Shown: positions 37,037 through 51,803, counted from the first letter of the stretch. The stretch is DNA of 64,000 bases from Erythrobacter sp. ANT-B3C2 (GCA_001683845.1 LXQI01000004.1:1-64000); one strand, 5' to 3'. Numbers and translations are program-made. Notes: generated by a model not told the origin, from the sequence alone.

Positions 37037-37234
37037 TTGGCCGCACTCTCATCGATAGTCTGGGGCCGCGGCGCCATTCTGGCAGCCGCGCTCCTGCCCG
37101 GCGCCGCCTGTGCGCCGGGCGATCAGGAGGCGGCGGCACAGCGGCCAGAGGTGGGCGAAAGCCGCGCGCTCGAACGGGCCGAGGCAATGCTCGAGGAGCG
37201 CCCCGCTGCCGAGCCGGGACCGGTCGCGCGCTGA
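37037..37234 (+). CDS. Putative 65-residue lipoprotein (TTG start)
   Basis: Begins at TTG directly after the preceding TAA, with GAGGAAG 8 bases upstream inside the previous gene. The N-terminus is a lipoprotein-like signal (WGRGAILAAALLPGAAC, Cys about 25), followed by a charged Glu/Arg-rich tail. Tight coupling to the first lipoprotein suggests a pair. The start codon and short length keep this uncertain. Confidence 0.45.
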   Translation: MAALSSIVWGRGAILAAALLPGAACAPGDQEAAAQRPEVGESRALERAEAMLEERPAAEPGPVAR

Positions 37235-37291
37235 TCCGCGATTTGGTGCTGGCCCCCCGCCCATGTTAGGGTCGCCCACGGAGCAGAATGC

Positions 37292-38230
37292 ATGGCAACG
37301 ATCGTAGAACCCACCTCGGATTTTTCCGCGCTGCCGCAGGTCGGCGGGGAGGTCTTCACCGCGCCGCTTCAGCGACCCCAACATGTCGCGGACGATTGGC
37401 TCGAGCCGCGCCAGCACGATTATGACAGCCAGGACGATGCCGTGTGGGACGATCTGTTCGCCCGGCAGGCGGAATTGCTGCCCGGGCGCGCGTGCGACGC
37501 CTTCATGGCCGGGCTCGACCGGCTCGATTTGGGGCGCGGGGGCGTGCCGGACTTTGCCCGCCTTTCTCACGAACTGGGGCAGCTGACCGGCTGGAGCGTG
37601 GTGCCAGTGCCCATGCTGATCCCCGATCACGTGTTCTTCTGGCACCTGGCCAACCGCCGCTTCCCGGCCGGCAATTTCATCCGCACGCGAGCGACCTTCG
37701 ACTACATCCAAGAGCCGGACGTCTTCCACGACGTATTCGGTCACGTGCCGCTGCTGAGCGACCCGGTGTTCGCCGATTACATGCAGGAATATGGCCGCGC
37801 CGGGTGGAAGGCGATGCGCCATAACCGGCTCAAGGCGTTGGGCGCGCTCTATTGGTACACGGTGGAGTTCGGCCTCACGCGCGAGAACGGGCAGCTGCGG
37901 ATCTACGGCGCGGGGATCCTCTCCGGCCCGCGCGAGGCGGTGTTCGCGCTGGAGGGGCAATCGCCCAACCGGATCATGCTCGATGTCGACCGGGTGATGC
38001 GCACCGATTATGCGATCGACGATCTGCAGCCGACCTACTTCGTGATCGAAAGCTTCGCCGATCTCTATCATCGCACCGTGGAGCGTGATTTCAATGCGAT
38101 CTACCGTGAGTTGAGCGCCGGCTTCACTTACGCCAATGCGGCGGTGCTGGAGAGCGACGAGGTGCTGCACCGCGGCACCCAGGAATACCATACGCGGGGC
38201 GGGCGGGGCTCGAACGCGCCGCCGGCCTGA
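37292..38230 (+). CDS. phhA: Phenylalanine 4-monooxygenase
   Basis: Converts phenylalanine to tyrosine with tetrahydropterin and O2. The 312-residue catalytic domain has the iron ligands in PDVFHDVFGH (His about 146 and 151) and the Glu in YTVEFGL (about 191), plus IPDHVFFWHLANRRFP. There is no N-terminal regulatory ACT domain, as usual in bacteria. GGAGCAGAATGC before ATG. The pterin dehydratase PhhB is not adjacent. Confidence 0.95.
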   Translation: MATIVEPTSDFSALPQVGGEVFTAPLQRPQHVADDWLEPRQHDYDSQDDAVWDDLFARQAELLPGRACDAFMAGLDRLDLGRGGVPDFARLSHELGQLTGWSVVPVPMLIPDHVFFWHLANRRFPAGNFIRTRATFDYIQEPDVFHDVFGHVPLLSDPVFADYMQEYGRAGWKAMRHNRLKALGALYWYTVEFGLTRENGQLRIYGAGILSGPREAVFALEGQSPNRIMLDVDRVMRTDYAIDDLQPTYFVIESFADLYHRTVERDFNAIYRELSAGFTYANAAVLESDEVLHRGTQEYHTRGGRGSNAPPA

Positions 38231-38293
38231 CGCCGGGCGCTTCCCTGCGACGCACACGCAAGCGCCTCCCTAGCAGAGGCCGGTCCTACACAG

Positions 38294-38325
38294 AAAACCG
38301 GCCCCGGGATCGCTCCCGAGGCCGG
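38294..38325 (-). terminator. Rho-independent terminator of the acidic lipoprotein gene
   Basis: On the minus strand, CCGGCC-T-CGGGA / TCCCG-G-GGCCGG with a GCGA loop, followed by TTTT (38297-38294), 37 bp past the stop. Rightward phhA transcripts would also meet the hairpin, without a T-run. Confidence 0.7.
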
Positions 38326-38361
38326 CCCTCCCTTGGTGCAATCGTGCCTCTCAGGGCAGTC

Positions 38362-38586
38362 TTACATCGCGTCGGCCTGGGCTTCGCCAGTCTCCTCGAC
38401 CACCTCGGCTTCCATCTCCATCGCCTCTTGCTCGGCCTCGGTGATCACTCCCTCGTCCTCGAGCGTATCGGCGCGGTCCTCGATGGCGTCGGCCTGATCC
38501 TCGGCGGCATCTTCGGCGGGGCTGTCGCAAGCGGACAAGGCAAGGCCAAGAGCGGCGGCGGAGGCAAAGGCAACGAGCTTCTTCAT
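38362..38586 (-). CDS. Acidic small lipoprotein
   Basis: A 74-residue protein: signal peptide with lipobox LSAC at residues 17-20, then a very acidic, helix-prone mature part (AEDAAEDQADAIEDRADTLE). AAGGGGATTAAT before ATG 38586 decides the start. The composition resembles small entericidin-like or Glu-rich envelope lipoproteins, but no firm family. It has its own terminator. Confidence 0.75.
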   Translation of the reverse strand: MKKLVAFASAAALGLALSACDSPAEDAAEDQADAIEDRADTLEDEGVITEAEQEAMEMEAEVVEETGEAQADAM

Positions 38587-38651
38587 ATTAATCCCCTTCA
38601 TTTCGCGAGCAGGCCCCCTACCCACCCGACCAAGGCGCAAGACATGCGCCG

Positions 38652-38921
38652 CTACCGAGCGATATCCCGACGAAGCAGGTTCACCGCCAGCAGCAGCCCC
38701 ACCGATCCGGCAAGGCCGGCCAGCAGAGCGGCTACGTCATAGCTGCCAGAAACCAGATCGCCACCACCGATCATCGGGCAGACCAGCAGCCCTCCCAGGA
38801 GGGCGCCGATCACGCCGGCAGAGATGTTCTGCACCAGCCCGCGGCGATGTTCCGCCTGGGCGATGATCGCGGCCAACCAGCCCAGAATGCTGCCCGAAAC
38901 CAGCAAGAAGACGATTCCCAT
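38652..38921 (-). CDS. GlsB/YeaQ/YmgE-type small membrane protein
   Basis: An 89-residue protein with three hydrophobic segments and the Gly-rich motifs of the transglycosylase-associated family (GSILGWLAAIIA, AGVIGALLGGLLV, AALLAGLAGSVGLLLAVNLL). Members are inner-membrane proteins frequently induced by stress; the enzymatic name is historical. GAGG upstream of ATG 38921. A possible EcfG-like promoter lies upstream. Confidence 0.8.
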   Translation of the reverse strand: MGIVFLLVSGSILGWLAAIIAQAEHRRGLVQNISAGVIGALLGGLLVCPMIGGGDLVSGSYDVAALLAGLAGSVGLLLAVNLLRRDIAR

Positions 38922-38956
38922 CGCCAATCCTCAGAAAAACCCATTCGTAACCGCAA

Positions 38957-38981
38957 AATGGACCGGCCGGCGTTCTGTTCC
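38957..38981 (-). promoter_or_regulatory. Weak EcfG-like promoter for the GlsB/YeaQ gene
   Basis: Reading leftward: GGAAC (38981-38977), 16 bp, then CATT (38960-38957) against the EcfG consensus CGTT. One mismatch. Position is 36 bp upstream of the chosen ATG. Confidence 0.3.
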
Positions 38982-39017
38982 TGATCTATGTTGTTATCCC
39001 TAGTTGCCGGATATGGG

Positions 39018-39827
39018 TCAGCCGAGCGTCAGCCAGAGCAGCGCGCCCCCGCCGATCACGATGCGGTACCAGGCGAATGGCGAGAAGCCGTGCCGGCTGA
39101 CATAAGCAACGAAAAGGCGGATCACGACCAGCGCAGTGAGGAAAGCGGCGATGAAGCCGAGCGCAATCTCGTACCAGCCGATCACCGCCTCGCCCGCCAG
39201 CAGCGTGGGTTCGTCGAGGATCTTGACGGTCGCCGCGCCGAGCATGGTGGGCACCGCTAGGAAGAAGGAGAATTCCGCCGCGGTCTTGCGGCCCACGCCC
39301 ATCGCCAGCGCGCCCAGGATCGAGGAGGCCGAGCGGCTGGTGCCCGGGATCATCGCGAGGCACTGGAAGAGGCCGATGGCGATGGCGGTTTTCATCGGCA
39401 TTTCGGAGACGCCGGTGTCGGGCCCGGGCGTCACCTTGCGCTCCACCAGCAGGATGGCGATGCCGCCGACCACCAGCGCCACGCACACGACCAGCGGGCT
39501 GCCCAGCATCAGATTGATGGTATCCTTGGCGAACAGGCCGATCACCGCCGCGGGCAGGAAGCCCAGCGCGATATTGCGCATGAAGCGGACCGAGCGCGCC
39601 TCGGCCCGCAGCAGCCCCGTCCCCATGTCCCAGAACACCCGCCAGTAGGTTACCACCACCGCCAGGATCGCGCCCAGCTGGATGACGACATTGAATTGGC
39701 TCCACTGCGCCGGGTCGAAGCCGAACAGTGTTTGGGCGAGGATCAGGTGCCCGGTGGACGACACCGGCAGGAACTCGGTCAGCCCTTCGAGGATGCCGAG
39801 CAGGATTGCGGTGAGCGTATTATCCAT
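39018..39827 (-). CDS. uppP: Undecaprenyl-diphosphate phosphatase
   Basis: Recycles the undecaprenyl carrier for peptidoglycan and O-antigen synthesis; an integral membrane protein acting at the periplasmic face. The 269-residue sequence has both signature loops: EGLTEFLPVSSTGHLIL near residue 14 and IPGTSRSASSIL near 168, with about eight hydrophobic helices. ATG at 39827 is directly preceded by a strong inverted repeat that includes the putative ribosome-binding site. Confidence 0.95.
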   Translation of the reverse strand: MDNTLTAILLGILEGLTEFLPVSSTGHLILAQTLFGFDPAQWSQFNVVIQLGAILAVVVTYWRVFWDMGTGLLRAEARSVRFMRNIALGFLPAAVIGLFAKDTINLMLGSPLVVCVALVVGGIAILLVERKVTPGPDTGVSEMPMKTAIAIGLFQCLAMIPGTSRSASSILGALAMGVGRKTAAEFSFFLAVPTMLGAATVKILDEPTLLAGEAVIGWYEIALGFIAAFLTALVVIRLFVAYVSRHGFSPFAWYRIVIGGGALLWLTLG

Positions 39828-39856
39828 CCGGCCCCGCCTGAAACGGACGGGGCCGG
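39828..39856. repeat. 9-bp perfect inverted repeat abutting the uppP start codon
   Basis: CCGGCCCCG (39828-39836), an 11-base loop, and CGGGGCCGG (39848-39856). Read leftward, the arm next to the ATG contains the only Shine-Dalgarno-like sequence (AGGCGGGG), so the folded mRNA would hide it. Confidence 0.65.
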
Positions 39857-39886
39857 CAAGTCAAGGTTCCGCTCGCATCCGCAGCA

Positions 39887-42007
39887 TTACCAGATGCGCA
39901 CGCGCTCCTCGGGCGGCAGGTACAGCTCGTGACCGGGGGTGACGTTGAACGCCTCGTACCAAGCGTCCTGGTTGCGGACGACTCCGTTGACCCGGTATTG
40001 CTCGGGGCTGTGCGGCCCGGTGAGCAGGCGCTGGCGAAGCGAGGCCTCGCGCGAGGCGGCGCGCCAGATCTGCCCCCAGGCGAGGAAGAAGCGCTGGTCG
40101 CCGGTCAGCCCGTCAATCACGGGCGCCTCCTGCCCGTTCAGCGACATGCGATAGGCGCGATAGGCGAGGCTCAGCCCGCCGACATCGCCGATGTTCTCGC
40201 CCAGCGCGAGGCGGCCGTTCACGCAGGTCTGCCCCTCGTCGAACGGGCAGAACGCGTTGTATTGCGCAACGAGCTTGTCGCCGAGCTCGCTGAAGCGGGC
40301 GAGGTCGCTGTCCTGCCACCAGTTGCGCAGCGTGCCGGTGCCGTCGCTCTTGGCGCCCTGATCGTCGAACCCGTGGCCGATCTCGTGGCCGATCACCGCG
40401 CCGATGCCGCCGTAATTGACCGCCGGATCGGCGTCGGGATCGAAGAACGGCGCCTGCAGGATGCCGGCGGGGAATACGATCTCGTTGAACACCGAACGGT
40501 AGTAGGCGTTCACCGTCTGCGGCAGCATGCCCCATTCGGAGCGATCGACCGGCTGGCCCAGATCGCGGCGATTGTCCTCCAACTGCCAGGCAATCGCGCG
40601 TATGCGGTTGCCGAGTGCATCACGGGGGCGGATCTCCAGCCCCTCGTAGCTCTCGAATTCGTCCGGGTAGCCGATCTTCGGAGTGAAGGCATCGAGCTTG
40701 GCCATCGCCTCGCGCTTGGTGGCCTCGGTCATCCAGTCGTTTTCCGCTAGGCTGACGGCGAGTGCGCGGCGGAGGTTGACCACCAGCTCGTCCATCTGCG
40801 CCTTGGAATCGGGCGGAAAGTAACGCTCGACGTAAAGCGCGCCGAGTTGTTCGCCCAGCTGCCCCTCGGTGGCGTCGATCGCGCGCTTCCAGCGCGGGCG
40901 CTGCTCCTCCTGCCCGAGCAGGAAGCGGCCGCGGAAATCAAAGTTGGCCTGGTCGATTTCGCTCGGCAGCACGGACGAATGCGAATCGAGGAAGCGAGCG
41001 GCCATGAAGGCCTTCAGCGTGGCGAGCGGCGTGCGCGTCAGCAGGTCGAGCATCGCCGGGGTGCCGCCACCGATCCCCTCGCGGATCTCGGGGCTGAGAG
41101 CCAGTTCGGCGGCCTTCTCCGGGCTTGGCGGAAGCTGCGAGACGAGGAATTCCTGCGCGGCGCCCAGCCCGGCGGCATCGATCAGCCGTTCGAGCGGAAA
41201 TTCCGGCTCCATCGCCAGCAGCTCGGCGCGGGTCAGCTTGTTGTAGGTAAGATCGCGGTTGCGCAGGGCGGTGCGCGCCCACTCGATCTCGGCCACATGG
41301 TGCTCGAAAGCGTACACCGACTGTGCCGCGGCCACCGAATCCTGGTAGCCCGCCTTGCCGAGCAGGAAGGCGAGGTAATCGCGGTAGCGGCTGCGGATCT
41401 CCTCGTTGCGAGCGTTGTCGACCAGGTAATAATCGCGATCGGGCAGGCCCGTACCGCTGAAGCCGATGCCGACGATGTGGGTGTTGGGGTCCTTCGAATC
41501 GACCGTCACCCCGGCCGAAACCACCGAGGGCACGCCCGCTTCGGGGAACATGGTGGCGAGCGCGGTGAGATCGGGCGCGGCGAAGATCTGCTGCAGGTAC
41601 GGCTGCGCTGGCGCAAAGCCTGCGGCATCGATCGCGGCGGTGTCGAGATAGGAATTGTAGGCATCCAGCAGGCGCCGCTCCGAAGTGCCCGGGGCGGGGT
41701 TGGCGGCGGCGAGTTCGGTGATCAGCTGCTCGACATCGGTGGTCGATTTTTCGCCCAGAATGTTGAACGAGCCGAAGCGGCTGTATTCAGCCGGAATCGG
41801 ATTGTCGCGCACCCACTTGCCGTTGACATAGGCGAAGAAATCGTCGCCCGGATCGACCGCTGGGTCGAGCAGGGTGGGATCGACGCCCCATTCGCCGAAG
41901 CTCATGGTGGGCACCGGTGGCCGCTCCTCGGCGACCTGTGCCGCGGCGGGCAGTGCGAACATCAGAGCGGTGGCGGAAATACCGGCGGCGAGAGCGCGTC
42001 GAAGCAT
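39887..42007 (-). CDS. M13 family zinc metallopeptidase (neprilysin-like)
   Basis: A 706-residue exported oligopeptidase. The signal peptide is RRALAAGISATALMFALPAAAQ. The C-terminal catalytic domain has the zinc motif GHEIGHGFDDQG near residue 539 and the third-ligand motif ENIGDVGGLSLAYRAY. The N-terminal M13 domain (WVRDNPIPAEYSRFGSFNIL) restricts substrate size. The C-terminus YLPPEERVRIW is typical of the PepO type. Likely periplasmic or cell-surface. Confidence 0.93.
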   Translation of the reverse strand: MLRRALAAGISATALMFALPAAAQVAEERPPVPTMSFGEWGVDPTLLDPAVDPGDDFFAYVNGKWVRDNPIPAEYSRFGSFNILGEKSTTDVEQLITELAAANPAPGTSERRLLDAYNSYLDTAAIDAAGFAPAQPYLQQIFAAPDLTALATMFPEAGVPSVVSAGVTVDSKDPNTHIVGIGFSGTGLPDRDYYLVDNARNEEIRSRYRDYLAFLLGKAGYQDSVAAAQSVYAFEHHVAEIEWARTALRNRDLTYNKLTRAELLAMEPEFPLERLIDAAGLGAAQEFLVSQLPPSPEKAAELALSPEIREGIGGGTPAMLDLLTRTPLATLKAFMAARFLDSHSSVLPSEIDQANFDFRGRFLLGQEEQRPRWKRAIDATEGQLGEQLGALYVERYFPPDSKAQMDELVVNLRRALAVSLAENDWMTEATKREAMAKLDAFTPKIGYPDEFESYEGLEIRPRDALGNRIRAIAWQLEDNRRDLGQPVDRSEWGMLPQTVNAYYRSVFNEIVFPAGILQAPFFDPDADPAVNYGGIGAVIGHEIGHGFDDQGAKSDGTGTLRNWWQDSDLARFSELGDKLVAQYNAFCPFDEGQTCVNGRLALGENIGDVGGLSLAYRAYRMSLNGQEAPVIDGLTGDQRFFLAWGQIWRAASREASLRQRLLTGPHSPEQYRVNGVVRNQDAWYEAFNVTPGHELYLPPEERVRIW

Positions 42008-42169
42008 GAGCGGGTGGACCTTTTCAATTCAACTGGGCGAGCTTGGCCGGAATCGGTTCCGCTCGTAACCATATGGCCATACCCCCAACTGTAAGGCGCC
42101 ACAGGCCGTTCGTCGATTTATCTAGGCATTTCATCGATGAACGAGCGGTGAGCCCGCTGCCAAGCGGCC

Positions 42170-43960
42170 TTAGGCGGCGGCCGCGTCGGCGAATTGCAAC
42201 GCCGCGAGCTGAGCATAGAGGCCGCTGCGGCCGATCAGCTGGCCATGCGTGCCCTGCTCCACGATCCGCCCCTGATCGAGCACCACGATGCGATCCGCCG
42301 CGCGCACCGTGGCGAGGCGGTGGGCGATCACCAGCGTGGTGCGCCCGCGCATCAGCCGCTCCAGCGCGTCCTGCACCAGCGCCTCGCTCTGCGCATCGAG
42401 CGCGCTGGTGGCCTCGTCGAGCAGCAAGACGGGCGAATCGCGCAGGATCGCGCGGGCGATCGCCACTCGCTGGCGCTGCCCGCCCGAAAGCCGCGCGCCG
42501 CCTTCGCCCAGGAAGGTATCGAGCCCCTCCGGCAGCGCGCGCAGGAATTCCTCGGCATTGGCGGCGCGGGCGGCCTGCCAGATCGCCTCCTCGTCCGATT
42601 CCCAAGCGCCGTAGCGCAAATTGTCGCGCGCGCTGGCGGCGAACAAGATCCCCTCCTGCGGCACCAGCGCCATGCGGCGGCGCACCTCGGTGGGATCGGC
42701 CTGGGTCAGCGGCACGCCGTCGAGCCTGACGATGCCGACCTGCGGATCGTAAAACCGCAGCGCCAGCTGGAACACGGTGGATTTGCCCCCGCCCGAGGGG
42801 CCGACCAGCGCCACCGTCTCGCCCGGCTCCACGGAGAGATCGAAGCCGGCCAGCGCGGCGGTGTCAGGCCGGGTGGGGTAGCGGAAGGTGACGTTCTGGA
42901 AGGCGAGCCCACCGCGGGGCGGGTGCGGCAGCGCCAGCGGGCGGGCCGGGGGGGCGATCCCCGGCATTTCGTGCAGCAGTTCGTCGAGCCGGCTGGCCGC
43001 GCCCGCGCCGCGCAACAGATCGCCATAGACCTCTGCCAGCGCACCGAACGCGCCCGCCACCAGCACGCCGGTGAGCACGAAAGCGGCGATGGTGCCGCCC
43101 GAAAGCGTGCCATCTACCACCTGTAGCGCGCCGCGCCACATCAGGAAGGTGATCGCCCCGAAGATGATGGCAATGGAACAGCCGGTCATCACTGCACGCA
43201 AGGCGGTGCGGTGGCGGGCCGTGCGGTAGGCGCGCTCCACCGTGGCGCCGAAGCGATCCTGCTCGCGTTCTTCCTGGTTGAAGGCTTGGACGATCTTCAT
43301 CGCCCCCAGCACCTCGGCCACCCTGCTGCCGATCGCGGCCACCCGGTCCTGGCTTTCGCGTGAGACCCGCCGCACCCGCCGGCCGAACCACACCAGCGGC
43401 AGGATCACCAGCGGCAGGGTGATCGCCAGCAGCCCGGTGAGCGAGGGCGCCAGCACCAGCAGATAGGCCGTGCCGCCCACCACCATGATGAGGTTGCGCA
43501 GCGCCACCGAGATCGTCACCCCCACCACATGCTCGATCTGCGTGGTGTCGGCGGTCATCCGGCTGGCGATCTCGCTCGGGCTGTTGTGTTCGAAAAAGGC
43601 CGGCGAGAGGCGCAGGAGGTTGCCCTGCACCGCACGGCGGATATCGGCCACCACCCGCTCGCCCAGCAGCGAGACGAAATAGTAGCGCGCAGCGGTGCCG
43701 GCCGCGAGCACCAGCACGATCAGGAACAGATAGCGGAACCAGTGCGCGATCTCGTCGGGATTGGTGCCGGCGATGAAGCCGCGGTCGATGATCATGCGGA
43801 AGCCCGCCGGGATCGCCAGCGTGGCCGCCGCGGTCACCACCAGCGCCAACAAGGCCAACGCCATCTGCCCGGGATAGCGCAGCGCGGCGCGCGCGATCAT
43901 CCCCAGCGGGGCAAGGCTGGTGGCCGGTTCGACTTGGGCATTTCGGAGCGCGCGCGACAT
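42170..43960 (-). CDS. ABC transporter, fused permease-ATPase (MsbA-like exporter)
   Basis: A 596-residue half-transporter. The N-terminal about 310 residues hold six hydrophobic helices. The ATPase domain has Walker A GPSGGGKST (about residue 387), the signature LSGGQRQR, Walker B LLLDEATSALD and the H-loop AHRLATVRAADR. It resembles lipid or multidrug exporters of the MsbA/LmrA type; substrate unknown. ATG 43960 chosen because upstream codons give no family sequence. Divergent from phaZ. Confidence 0.9.
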   Translation of the reverse strand: MSRALRNAQVEPATSLAPLGMIARAALRYPGQMALALLALVVTAAATLAIPAGFRMIIDRGFIAGTNPDEIAHWFRYLFLIVLVLAAGTAARYYFVSLLGERVVADIRRAVQGNLLRLSPAFFEHNSPSEIASRMTADTTQIEHVVGVTISVALRNLIMVVGGTAYLLVLAPSLTGLLAITLPLVILPLVWFGRRVRRVSRESQDRVAAIGSRVAEVLGAMKIVQAFNQEEREQDRFGATVERAYRTARHRTALRAVMTGCSIAIIFGAITFLMWRGALQVVDGTLSGGTIAAFVLTGVLVAGAFGALAEVYGDLLRGAGAASRLDELLHEMPGIAPPARPLALPHPPRGGLAFQNVTFRYPTRPDTAALAGFDLSVEPGETVALVGPSGGGKSTVFQLALRFYDPQVGIVRLDGVPLTQADPTEVRRRMALVPQEGILFAASARDNLRYGAWESDEEAIWQAARAANAEEFLRALPEGLDTFLGEGGARLSGGQRQRVAIARAILRDSPVLLLDEATSALDAQSEALVQDALERLMRGRTTLVIAHRLATVRAADRIVVLDQGRIVEQGTHGQLIGRSGLYAQLAALQFADAAAA

Positions 43961-44176
43961 GGGTGGCCGGGCACTAGCCCAAGCCGGCGCGGGAATGAAG
44001 CCGCGGCTTGCGCGCAATCCACCGGGCGCCGGATGATTGTCCCAGTGCGGGAAAGGCGGGAGCGGCCGTTAGCGCTCTCTTTGTCATGCGCGCCGGTGCG
44101 GTTATAAGGCGAGGAAGGAACACTCCCGCAAGGCCGGCGGTTGAACCGGAACGGAGAGCGCCACAGGGAATCGCAT

Positions 44177-45421
44177 GTGATCTACGATGCTTATGAACTT
44201 CAGCGCTCCTTCCTGAGCACCGCCAGCAGCTGGGCCTCCATCGGCGCGGAACTCCTCAGCAACCCGGCGCTGCCGATGGGCTATTTCGGGGCGGGCCCGG
44301 CGGTGGCCAGCGCGCTGCAGGTGTTCGCCGGCTTCTACGAGGATCGTGGCAAGCCCGAATTCGGGATCGAAAGCGTCGCGGTTGGGGGGGAAGACCATGC
44401 GGTCCACGAGACCGTGGTGCTGGAAAAGCCGTTCGGTGTGCTGCGGCACTTCCGCCGCGAGGGGCTGCCGGCCGATGCCCCGCGGCTGCTGATCGTCGCG
44501 CCGATGAGCGGGCACTATGCCACCTTGCTGCGCGGCACGCTTACCCGGATGGTCGAGAACCAGGAGGTGTGGATCACCGATTGGGCCGATGCCAAGCGGG
44601 TGCCGCTCGCTGCCGGGCGGTTCGATCTCGACGATTACATCGATTATCTGATCGAGTTCCTGCAGTTCATTGGAGAAGGCACTCATGTGCTGGCGGTCTG
44701 CCAGCCCTCCGTGCCCGCCTTTGCCGCCGCGGCGGTGATGGCGGCGGAGGGCGATCCCTGCCGCCCGGCGACCCTGACGCTGATGGGCGGCCCGATCGAT
44801 GCCCGTGCCAGCCCCACCTCGGTGAACGACGTGGCGATGGACAAGCCGTTCAGCTGGTTCGTGGACAATGTGATCGCCACCGTGCCGCTTCGCTATGCCG
44901 GCGCCGGGCGGCGGGTCTATCCCGGGTTCCTGCAGCTCGCCGGGTTCATCTCGATGAACCTCGAAAGCCACATGTTGAGCCATTACGAGATGTTCAAGCA
45001 CCTTACGGCGGGCGACCAGGAGGGCGCCGAACGGACCAAGGATTTCTACGACGAATACCTCTCCGTCTGCGACATGACCGCCGAGTTCTACCTGCAGACG
45101 ATCGAGCACGTCTTTCAGAAGCACTCCCTGCCCAAGGGCGAGTTCGTCCACCGCGGCAAGCCGATCGACCCCGATGCGATCCGCGACACCGCGCTGCTGG
45201 CGATCGAGGGCGAGCGGGACGATATCTCCGGCATCGGCCAGACCCGCGCCGCACTCGACTTGGTCGAGCACCTACCGCTGGAGCGGAAAAAGTACCATCT
45301 GGCCCGCGACGTTGGCCATTACGGCATCTTCAACGGCAGCAAGTGGCGCAACAATATTGCCCCGATGGTCGAGGAATGGATGCGCGCGCACCCCCGCATC
45401 CCGGCTGAACCCGCCGAATAA
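44177..45421 (+). CDS. phaZ: Intracellular polyhydroxybutyrate depolymerase
   Basis: Degrades stored PHB granules to 3-hydroxybutyrate. The 414-residue protein starts at GTG 44177 ([13 protein letters not shown], the usual alphaproteobacterial PhaZ opening); a TTG at 44141 would add 12 unmatched residues. The nucleophile Cys lies in [14 protein letters not shown] (about residue 175), with [18 protein letters not shown] before it and the His-containing [15 protein letters not shown] near the end. Complements phaB. Confidence 0.92.
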   Translation: MIYDAYELQRSFLSTASSWASIGAELLSNPALPMGYFGAGPAVASALQVFAGFYEDRGKPEFGIESVAVGGEDHAVHETVVLEKPFGVLRHFRREGLPADAPRLLIVAPMSGHYATLLRGTLTRMVENQEVWITDWADAKRVPLAAGRFDLDDYIDYLIEFLQFIGEGTHVLAVCQPSVPAFAAAAVMAAEGDPCRPATLTLMGGPIDARASPTSVNDVAMDKPFSWFVDNVIATVPLRYAGAGRRVYPGFLQLAGFISMNLESHMLSHYEMFKHLTAGDQEGAERTKDFYDEYLSVCDMTAEFYLQTIEHVFQKHSLPKGEFVHRGKPIDPDAIRDTALLAIEGERDDISGIGQTRAALDLVEHLPLERKKYHLARDVGHYGIFNGSKWRNNIAPMVEEWMRAHPRIPAEPAE

Positions 45422-45650
45422 ACACCGGCCGCCGCCGGCCCCCGCTGCTTCCCGGGGAACGGCCGCACTCTCTTGCCAAAGCAGCTTCCTGTCTGCATGG
45501 AAGGCTTTCGCGACATTTTTGATGCTGCCCGCCACGGGTGAGTCGCGCTTCGTTGCTGGCACCCTGGCCAGCGTCGGGGCCTCATCGACGAGCCAGGACC
45601 GGTCAGAACGGGCCAGAACGAGCCGGAGCGATACAGGAAGAGCGAGGAAT

Positions 45651-50354
<4,704 letters not shown>

Positions 50355-50366
50355 GGGTCAGGGACG

Positions 50367-51803
50367 ATGGGCAAGGAAAACGGCTTCCTCGAGATCGCGC
50401 GGCAGGATCGCACCTATGCCGATCCGCGCGAGCGAATCAGCCATTACCGGGAGTTCACCGTCCCCCACAGCGAGGAAGGCCTGAAGAACCAGGCCGCCCG
50501 CTGCATGGATTGCGGCATCCCGTACTGCCACACCGGCTGCCCGGTGAACAACATGATCCCGGACTGGAACCACCTCGTCTATGAGGACGATTGGCGCGAG
50601 GCGCTGGACAATCTGCACTCGACCAACAATTTCCCCGAATTCACGGGCCGCATCTGCCCCGCCCCGTGCGAGGCTTCGTGCACGCTCAACATCATCGACC
50701 AGCCGGTGACCATCAAGAGCATCGAATGCGCCATTGCCGACAGGGGCTGGAAGGAAGGCTGGATCGCGCCCTTGGTGCCCAGGCGCAAGACCGGGGGCAG
50801 CGTGGCGGTGGTCGGCTCGGGCCCCGCGGGGCTCGCCTGCGCGCAGCAACTGGCGCGCGCCGGCCATTCGGTGACCCTGTTCGAGAAGTCCGACCGGCTG
50901 GGTGGCCTGCTCCGCTACGGCATCCCCGATTTCAAGATGGAAAAGCACCTGATCAACCGACGCGCGGTGCAGCTGGAAGCCGAGGGAGTCACCTTCAGGA
51001 CCAGCACCGAGATCGGCGTGGATGTCTCGATCATGTCGCTCAAGGAGAACTTTGGCGCCATCGTCCTCGCCGGCGGGGCCGAGCATGCCCGGCCGCTGCA
51101 GATCCCCGGCGCGGAACTGCCCGGTGTGCGGCTGGCGATGGAATTCCTAACCCAGCAGAACAAGCGCAATGCGGGCGACGACGAGCAGCGCGCCGCCCCT
51201 CGCGGCACGCTCACCGCCACGGGCAAGGACGTGATCGTCATCGGTGGCGGCGATACGGGCTCGGATTGCGTGGGCACCTCCAACCGGCAGGGCGCGCGCA
51301 GCGTGACGCAGATCGAGATCATGCCGCGCCCCCCGGAAAAGGAGGACAAGGCGCTCACCTGGCCCGACTGGCCGATGAAGCTGCGCACCTCCTCCAGCCA
51401 CGAGGAGGGCGTGGGCCGTGACTGGGCGGTGCTCACCCGCGAGGTGATGGGCGAGAACGGCCGCGTCACCGGCCTTAAATGCGCGCGGATCGAATGGGTC
51501 GAAGGCCGAATGCAGGAAATCGCGGGCAGCGAATTCGTGCTCAAGGCCGATCTCATCCTGCTGGCGATGGGCTTCCTCGGCCCCAAGAAGACCGGCATGC
51601 TCGAACAGGCCGGCGTGGCGCTGACCGATCGCGGTGCAGTCGCCGCCGATACGCTGGCCTATCGCACCAGCGAGGACATGATCTTCGCCTGTGGCGACAT
51701 GCGCCGCGGCCAGAGCCTGGTGGTGTGGGCGATTCGCGAGGGCCGCCAGGCCGCCCGCGCCGTCGACGAGGCGCTGATGGGGGCGAGCGAACTGCCGCGC
51801 TGA
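50367..51803 (+). CDS. gltD: Glutamate synthase small subunit
   Basis: Passes NADPH electrons through FAD and 4Fe-4S clusters to GltB. The 478-residue protein has N-terminal Cys clusters ([17 protein letters not shown] and CPAPCEASC), the FAD motif [10 protein letters not shown] near residue 152, the NADPH motif GGGDTGSDC near 294, and the C-terminal [17 protein letters not shown]. It lies 12 bp after gltB, clearly one operon. Confidence 0.96.
   Translation: MGKENGFLEIARQDRTYADPRERISHYREFTVPHSEEGLKNQAARCMDCGIPYCHTGCPVNNMIPDWNHLVYEDDWREALDNLHSTNNFPEFTGRICPAPCEASCTLNIIDQPVTIKSIECAIADRGWKEGWIAPLVPRRKTGGSVAVVGSGPAGLACAQQLARAGHSVTLFEKSDRLGGLLRYGIPDFKMEKHLINRRAVQLEAEGVTFRTSTEIGVDVSIMSLKENFGAIVLAGGAEHARPLQIPGAELPGVRLAMEFLTQQNKRNAGDDEQRAAPRGTLTATGKDVIVIGGGDTGSDCVGTSNRQGARSVTQIEIMPRPPEKEDKALTWPDWPMKLRTSSSHEEGVGRDWAVLTREVMGENGRVTGLKCARIEWVEGRMQEIAGSEFVLKADLILLAMGFLGPKKTGMLEQAGVALTDRGAVAADTLAYRTSEDMIFACGDMRRGQSLVVWAIREGRQAARAVDEALMGASELPR

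Noticed and set aside
44117-44141. EcfG promoter before phaZ (GGAAC-N16-CGGT)
   Set aside because: The -10 part mismatches CGTT at a key base; too weak to report as a feature.
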